Part shown: positions 58,033-64,000 of the stretch, one piece after another | How positions within the stretch are numbered: position 1 is the first letter of the stretch | Layout: every line of letters starts with the position of its first letter | NCBI GenBank assembly: GCA_002900995.3 | Contig: CM035315.1 | Coordinates: 1,664,708-1,728,707, forward strand | DNA: 64,000 nucleotides | Direction of reading: 5' to 3' | DNA from: Ganoderma boninense | Lineage: Eukaryota > Basidiomycota > Agaricomycetes > Polyporales > Polyporaceae | Made by a program: the position numbers and the translations under genes | Notes under the pieces: model-generated | Databases searched by the model: none | Told to the model about the DNA's origin: nothing | The model's input: the letters and a program-made list of their open reading frames with translations, nothing else

Positions 58033-59444
58033 ATGGCTGCTTGCTTTATGCCTGCGGCTTTCCGCCCCTCTGACCTCATCTTCCCGGACCTCATCACCCC
58101 TTGCCCCTACCCCTTGCGCGTCAACCCCCAGTGCCAGCTCGCCTCTGCCGAGTCCAAGCAATGGCTTCTGCAGGGCTGCCGTCTCAAAAAGAAGAAGCGC
58201 GCCGACTTCCACGGGCTCAAGGGCGGTCTCCTTACCGCGATGTGCTATCCCCTCGCCGAGTACGACGAACTTCGGGTATGCTGCGACTGGATCAACTACC
58301 TCTTCCACCTCGACAACATCTGCGACGAGATGGACGACCGGACGACAGTCAGCACCGGCCAGCGAGATCATCGGCGCCCTCCGCGACCCGCACAACTTCC
58401 AGGCTTCGTCTGCAGTCGGCCGGCTGACGCAGAGGTGAGTATCCTCGTGGGCGGGTGACTTGCCTCATTGAGCAGGGCTTCCTTCTGCACCCATACTGAC
58501 GGGGCTGCCGCTGTCACAGCTTCTGGGGCCGAATGATCGCGACGGCTTCCCCAGGCGCTCAGAAGCGGTTCATCGAAACCTTCGAGCTCTTCTTCCGCGC
58601 GGTCACCCAGCAAGCAAAGGACCGCGCCTCCGGCAACATCCCGGACCTGGAGTCGTACATCGCCATGCGCAGAGATACGAGTGGATGCAAGCCGTGTTGG
58701 GCCCTCATTGAGTACGCGAACAACGTGAGTGCATGTCTTGCGTCGTATAGCCGCCGCGCGAGAGAGGCATCCCACGCTCACATCGACTTTGACACAGCTC
58801 GACTTGCCGGACTGCGTCATGGAACATCCCATCGTGCTCGGGCTGGGCGAGGCTGCGAATGATCTGGTCACGGTGTGTTTGATTTCATCCTGCTTTCTCT
58901 GGCGCATGTCCTGACGAGCCTCCTGCTTCTAGTGGTCGAATGTGTGTATTCTTCGCAACGTCCCGAAGCTCCATGAGCTCTTCGCTCTCTCTTCCTTTCC
59001 TATGCTGACTTTCTTCCGCCGGCTTTAGGACATCTTCTCCTACAACGTGGAGCAATCCAATGGTACGTCTATTTTTTGTGCCACTTTGCCCGGGCGGCCG
59101 TCGCTTGGCATCGTAGGAACCAGGCTGACACGATCTTCGGGATAGGCGACACGCACAACATGATCGTCGTGGTCCAGTACCAGGAGCGCCTGGAGCTTCA
59201 AGAGGCCGTCGACTACGTGGGCGACCTCTGCCTCGGATGCATAGATCGCTTCGAGGCGCTGCGCGACGCGCTTCCCTCCTGGGGCCCCGAGATTGACGAA
59301 CAACTGCAAGTCTACATCGACGGGCTCGGCGACTGGATGATCGGCAATCTCGTCTGGTCGTTCGAGACGGAACGCTATTTTGGGAAGGAAGGCCGCCAGG
59401 TCCGCCATGACCTGAGTGTCCGCCTTCTGCCGCTTCTCAAGTGA
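58033..59444 (+). CDS. Sesquiterpene synthase (class I terpene cyclase)
   Basis: The enzyme should cyclise farnesyl diphosphate with Mg2+. Six exons, 58033-58434, 58520-58724, 58798-58872, 58933-58941, 59029-59062 and 59146-59444, give about 340 residues, the normal size. Marks are the first metal motif in INYLFHLDNICDEMDDR (a DNxxD form), the NSE triad in WSNDIFSYNVEQSN (NDxxSxxxE) and the RY pair in ETERYFGKEG. Exon 4 is a 9-nt microexon, TGGTCGAAT, carrying the Asn of the NSE triad. One extra base is needed to explain exon 1: removing a C at 58355-58356 turns the reading into TTVSTASEIIGALRDP. As written, the frame runs to a premature end, so this is a sequence error or a broken allele. 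It belongs to the Agaricomycete sesquiterpene synthase family; the product cannot be told. No partner genes lie nearby in the window. Confidence 0.88.
58933..58941 (+). other. 9-nt microexon in the terpene synthase
   Basis: TGGTCGAAT (Trp-Ser-Asn) lies between TTCTAG and GTGTGT. It is required to complete the NDxxSxxxE metal-binding triad. Confidence 0.8.
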
Positions 59445-61469
59445 ACGTCCGGACAGCGCGCCAGCGCCGACTCCATCTATGGAGAAGGTCCAAGCTTCGG
59501 TGTACAGTATCAGGTATGTCTGCGCGTTCTTCTCATCAGCTCCGGTTGGCCGTGTTGCCGGCGTGGGAGAGCATGAGCAGGAGACTGACTGCGTCTCTCA
59601 CAGATAACCGGGAAGCCGTGAGGCTTCTGGTGTCGTTTTCCTCGACATTTATTGGGGCTAGGCTCTCCGACCGCCTGTGGCAGGCGATTCACTTTTTGGC
59701 TTTCGGTTGCCGCCGGCACCGCGGCTGCTGCGGAGACAGCTGGCCCTTCGTATCTTTAACTCCGTCCCGTTCCCTCCACCTTTCCATCCCGCCGTGACAC
59801 ATTCCACGATTACATCCCTACGTTCGTTCGTCCTACTCACTCTCTTTGCATCCGCATTATTCTCTGTCCGCGCCCTTCGCATCTCCGCGTCTCGGTCTGT
59901 ACAGTCATCACTCTCATTACCACTGCTTCCTCTGCCTCGTCCCCGGGCTCCGTGGCCGCCCTGGACTTCCCTTCCTTCAACATCTCCCGCTCCCACTCCA
60001 CAGCGTTATATTATTCTCCTTCAGGCTATGATGTATACAGTACCACCCCCCTCGCGGTCTCAATCTCCGTCTCGTCTCCACTCCTGTAGCATGATTCAGA
60101 TTATCTTCGCTTCCTCGTATTCTATATCCTACGTTCCGCTATCTATTTTCGCGCGCACGCGCGCACCTACCCCCACGCATGCATAGCATAGCATCCTAGT
60201 AGCATACACATCCACTATAGACTCTTCGTTTTTCGCATTACCATTACTCCCACTACTGTCCTCGGGACCTCCGCGCCATAATGGCCGGCGCGCAATATTC
60301 ACGTCGTTGCTTTTAGACTTTGGCCGACATTCCCTCGCTCCCTTTGTGTTTCAAGTTCTCTGTCAGTCCACCTGCGTTGAACCCACAGTCAGCACTCTCG
60401 CTTGGTCGAATCTCGGGTCTGGTATGCGGTAGACCCCGCTTTTTCGCATATCGAAGTACTGTATTTCGCTGTTTATTGGTAGGGCACAGTGGATGCTCCC
60501 TCGGACTCTCTTACACCCCCATCTATAGCTTAATAGTGGGCAATGGATTTTGCAATGGAATACCATTGAATGCCCCCGACCGACTGCCTGGGTATCTCCG
60601 GATCCACTCATTGTATACGGTAGCTGCTACAGGCTGTGAGTAGGACTGTAGGCTGCATCCACGGCCATGTATGCATATGTATATACAACTGCCGAAATGC
60701 TTGGCTATAGCACGAGTGGTGTTGTTCATGAGAGCGAATTCCGGTGGCACTTGTGGTGAACCGTGTGCTAAATTTCGGTATGTCTCTGTCTGGTGTTCTA
60801 GACGAGATGTATACTTCACGGCCAAATTCCAGATGCTCTCATCATTTTTGCATACATCACAAACCACGGACACAGACACGAGAAACGGACGCGAGAACTG
60901 GAGACGAGAAACTGACAGAAGTGCACCGTCATGCACCGTCAGTCCCTGCGAAAACTGTTCTTGTATTCCGAATTCTGGAAGAAGGACGTAAACAACAACC
61001 CCGAATCGGCCGAGCAGGACAGTACCTTGGTGTACACTCCACCGCGGTCATTCGTCCTCCCAATCGGCGCGGGCTGACCGACATGCCCGTCACTGCTCCT
61101 ATCTTTCGGGTCACCCTAGAGACAGCCGATTAGCTGGCGTAAGGCGTGCGGAACATGGTGTTTTCATAGACGACTTACCCGAATGAACGTCAGGAAAGAC
61201 GCCAAGATGCTCCTGTCCGCTCGGGCCGAAAGGCTAGCGGACTCAGAATTTCCTCGTCGTTCGGCCGTTACAGCTCCAGGATCGTCTGCGGCGGGTATTT
61301 CGCGTATGACCTGGGGCTCACGGGGCGTCGGGGTAGTCTTCGTTCCGCTACCCGAGGTGCCGACCTGCTCGTTACCCTCCGCTGCTTGTTTAAATTGTGC
61401 GTGCCGATGTTGCCCTGCCAGAGCCGTGGTGTTCAGGAATGAACTTAGAGATAACACAAAAAAGACGTA
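59445..61469. other. Gene-poor region downstream of the terpene synthase
   Basis: No gene is recognised. The 59700-60250 part is strongly pyrimidine-rich on the plus strand (long CT-rich runs), as in promoter or leader sequence. Confidence 0.45.
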
Positions 61470-61902
61470 CACGTCGAGATCTCCGCAGGATTCCTGTTTT
61501 GCATCCGGAACTGCAGCATCCAGAACGCGCCGAGGCCAGCGGCGACGGTGGCCATGCCTACCACTATTGTCTAGGAGGTCAGTAAACGTGCCGGTTAGAT
61601 TGACGAAGCGTGTAGATTGCAGTTCCGCTTGCCATGGGACGGCCGCCTTGGTTTTGGCTGGACATGTGTGTGCGAGGCGGTTTGGGGGCGCGAGGGGTGG
61701 ACTTCGAACCTCCAATCTGCGCGTTCATGCTGGGAGTATACGACGGGGGCCAAAAACCAGCGTGAGGAAGAGATCCGAGGATATATAGAAGGAGGGCCAA
61801 CGACGTGAAGAGGTGGGGAGAATCGAGCGTGAAGTCATCCCCGGCCTGCATTGGGAAGGCGAGCTGCCTTATGCAATCATGGCGATTCTTTGAGGCTGAC
61901 AT
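61470..61902 (-). CDS. Possible small membrane protein gene, incomplete model
   Basis: An exon on the minus strand bounded by CTCCTAG and a GTGTAC donor (about 61473-61572) encodes TIVVGMATVAAGLGAFW followed by MLQFRMQNRNPAE, a clear membrane span with a basic flank. Upstream on the same strand an open stretch runs from an ATG at 61902 (MSASKNRHDCIRQLAF) through a second hydrophobic segment (LFTSLALLLYILGSL) to MNAQIGGSKSTPRAPKPP. A CTAAC branch-like motif lies before the acceptor. The joins are not resolved and no family is recognised. Confidence 0.3.
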
Positions 61903-63727
61903 GCTCTTCCTACGAGTAACACCGAAGCCCACTTGAGTACATGGCGGCAGGCAAAGTGTCGAACAATGATAATGTCGTAAAGTAAGCGAGGTCTGTAGGC
62001 TGCAGTCTGTTAAATCCTTTGCCTTGTCAGTTTAGTACCACCGATGGTGAGGGACGAGAAACAACACCGATCCAATTCCTGAGGCGCATACCGCCTAAAA
62101 GTACAGTCAGCGGCTTCGTCAGAGCATTACACGAATTCATTAAACATAACCTGGAGTATTCCCAAGATCGCAGTCTTGAAAGCTGCTCTCTGCTCTCCTC
62201 AACTCAACCTTCGTCTTCTTGGCGAGGAGATCTTCGTCACTCTGTGTAAAGCCAACTCGAAGCCTTCGCCGCTCGACTGGTGGCATCCCACTCAGGACTC
62301 TCGTCTGGCAACGCCCACATCTCCGTTCTGCTTTGGACGGGACATCTTGCATTGTGCCAGCCGGATCCCACGGCGCGTCTCGCGCGAAGCATGTGAATAG
62401 ATCGTATGTCTCTTCCTGTACATGCTCCATATCCAGGAAAACGGTGAGCGGACGGAAAGCGTGGCGGTCGTCCGACCTCGTACACGGTCCAGGTCCGGAC
62501 TACTGGAAGTCAAGAAAGGGTCAGCAAGCGAAGGCGCTGCAAGGCGATGGGGAAATAATGACAAGCTGCAGAACAATATGGCATGAGCAATCGATGTATC
62601 ATTTTGGAATGTTCAACCCAGTGCTCGCGAGGGACAGCTCACCGGGTATAGACATATCGCCGCTCTGGACGCAGCTCGATTGATTGGAACGCCGAGCCAT
62701 AGGTACTCGCAAAGCCAAAGAGAGCGTGACGGCGCATAAGGTCGCCAACTTCAAGATGGATATGCGTAGTCCAGGACTGATGGCCAGTCGAGAGGAGACC
62801 GTTACGGCGTCCACATTTTCGAGTCGCCTACCAAGATGGATTGCATGCGCGTAATTATACGCACCTATCAGGCCGTAGCGGTGGGCGGGCCGATGGTGGA
62901 GAATTTTGCTCAAGAAAGCGACCAGATGATCAGGAGTGTTGTGGTGTGGTGTGCTATGCCGCACCAGTACACAACGAGCTCATCCAGATTAAAGCGCGGG
63001 TCGTCCTACTAGCCAGAGACAAATTCCCATCAGTCTTCATCGGGTATGTCAGCTTGCTCCACGATGCGCTGCAAAGCGAAGTGCGGCAGCCTCACCATGA
63101 TAGCGCAAAGAAGGTTGAGTGGCCTAGTTGACGGAGGCAGCCCAAAGAGGACAACATTAGTAGGGGCACGCTGGCAGTGGTGTAGTAGGAGCCTCAGGCT
63201 GACAGAGATATATGGCTTGGACAGGGAAGAAGGAGCCGGACTGTGTGCAATTGCAACTTGGAGGCGGTTTGGAGGGATCAGAGTGGCATTAATATTTCCG
63301 ATTACCGTCGCAACCACGCCTGGAAAGCGCCCAAGGGAACAGATCAAATCAATGAGTCAAATGCATTTTGAACAAGACGTCGACCCTCAGTTTTACGTTC
63401 TCTCCTCGACCCCCTCGCTCCAGATGTTGGGCGTATTCAATGTTTTTGGATACCTCTTCCACGTCTAGACAGCTCCATACATCGAACTCCTCACGATGCC
63501 TTTCGACAAAGTCGCTCAAACCGGACCTGGGTCGAGACAGCGAGTCTGCTGCATTGCTGTCAACGGCGGCCTGAGGCTAATCCTCACAGCAATTGACCTA
63601 TAGATGCACAAAGTATGCAATGGTTACGGGCTCTCCGAATACCCGTCGAGCTTCTATCATGAATATATGGGAAGCTGGCGACGTGGAGTGGTCGATGATC
63701 AAGGTACGCCGTCTCGTCTCTGCCAGC
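61903..63727. other. Gene-poor region before the second gap
   Basis: A minus frame at 62140-62430 (MEHVQEETYDLFTCFARDA) and others near 62660-62890 and 63030-63347 are protein-like but unassigned; they might be exons of one unknown minus-strand gene. Confidence 0.4.
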
Positions 63728-63827
63728 NNNNNNNNNNNNNNNNNNNNNNNNNNNNNNNNNNNNNNNNNNNNNNNNNNNNNNNNNNNNNNNNNNNNNNNNN
63801 NNNNNNNNNNNNNNNNNNNNNNNNNNN
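63728..63827. other. Assembly gap, 100 N
   Basis: Exactly 100 N, a scaffold placeholder. The 173 bases after it show no gene. Confidence 1.
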
Positions 63828-64000
63828 GAGCGGAGTCTGAGGGAGATCTGCCACTCAGAAACCGGGGGCCCGTTTGCATGACAAATCTTCTGACCACATC
63901 ATATGGTTAATGGCGCAGGTCATGGTCAAGATGCAACTTCGTGGTGCCTGGTATCTCCCTCTGCTCCATGGCGATATACAATTTGGGCCCTAGTGGGAAC

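Noticed and set aside
1..64000. CRISPR arrays, rRNA genes, telomere repeats
   Set aside because: No spaced direct-repeat array, rRNA segment or TTAGGG array is visible, and CRISPR is not expected in a eukaryote.

Overview
The window is nuclear DNA of a filamentous basidiomycete (Agaricomycetes, probably a polypore-type wood-decay fungus; this placement is an inference). The evidence is GC-rich sequence, genes broken by many 45-80 nt introns with GT-AG (rarely GC-AG) ends, and products typical of the group: a fungal sesquiterpene synthase, an F-box/LRR-type protein of the expanded Agaricomycete kind, a fungus-type Atg11, and Tad-like LINEs. Two runs of exactly 100 N (24946-25045 and 63728-63827) show it is a scaffolded draft assembly.

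Layout. 1-9110: a nearly full LINE with a gag-like ORF1 and a 1693-residue endonuclease / reverse transcriptase / RNase H ORF2. 9850-11628: nested repeats, namely a 5'-truncated LINE tail with poly(A), a Gypsy-type LTR with an adjacent primer-binding motif, and inside that LTR a 1.1 kb miniature LTR element with a perfect 5-bp target duplication. 11821-13988 and 22268-24945: two near-identical copies of a segment carrying a coiled-coil gene of unknown function; the second copy holds a 540 bp MITE and runs into the first N gap. Between them lie a Spp2-like spliceosomal gene, a 5'-truncated ADE2, an F-box gene and a Tc1/mariner-type MITE. 25228-37793 is a gene-dense block: the 3' part of an FAD monooxygenase, then SEC2 (-), STN1 (-) and ATG11 (+). 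40600-42737: an intact ten-exon sugar transporter. 44604-44675: an initiator tRNA-Met. 45368-49127: a small membrane protein and a C2H2 zinc-finger gene. 49755-53643 (-): an MFS transporter with a long acidic loop. 54709-55154: a non-autonomous element. 58033-59444: a sesquiterpene synthase. The rest is sparse intergenic DNA.

The genes do not form one pathway. They are housekeeping functions (splicing, purine synthesis, polarised secretion, telomere capping, selective autophagy, translation initiation), transporters and one secondary-metabolite enzyme standing alone. The most notable observations are the miniature LTR element nested in a Gypsy LTR, the two coiled-coil paralogues that differ almost only in one coil block, the ADE2 gene cut at an intron, a LINE whose RNase H has lost two catalytic aspartates, and a run of one-base frame breaks in otherwise conserved genes, several at homopolymers, which look more like consensus errors than true gene loss.
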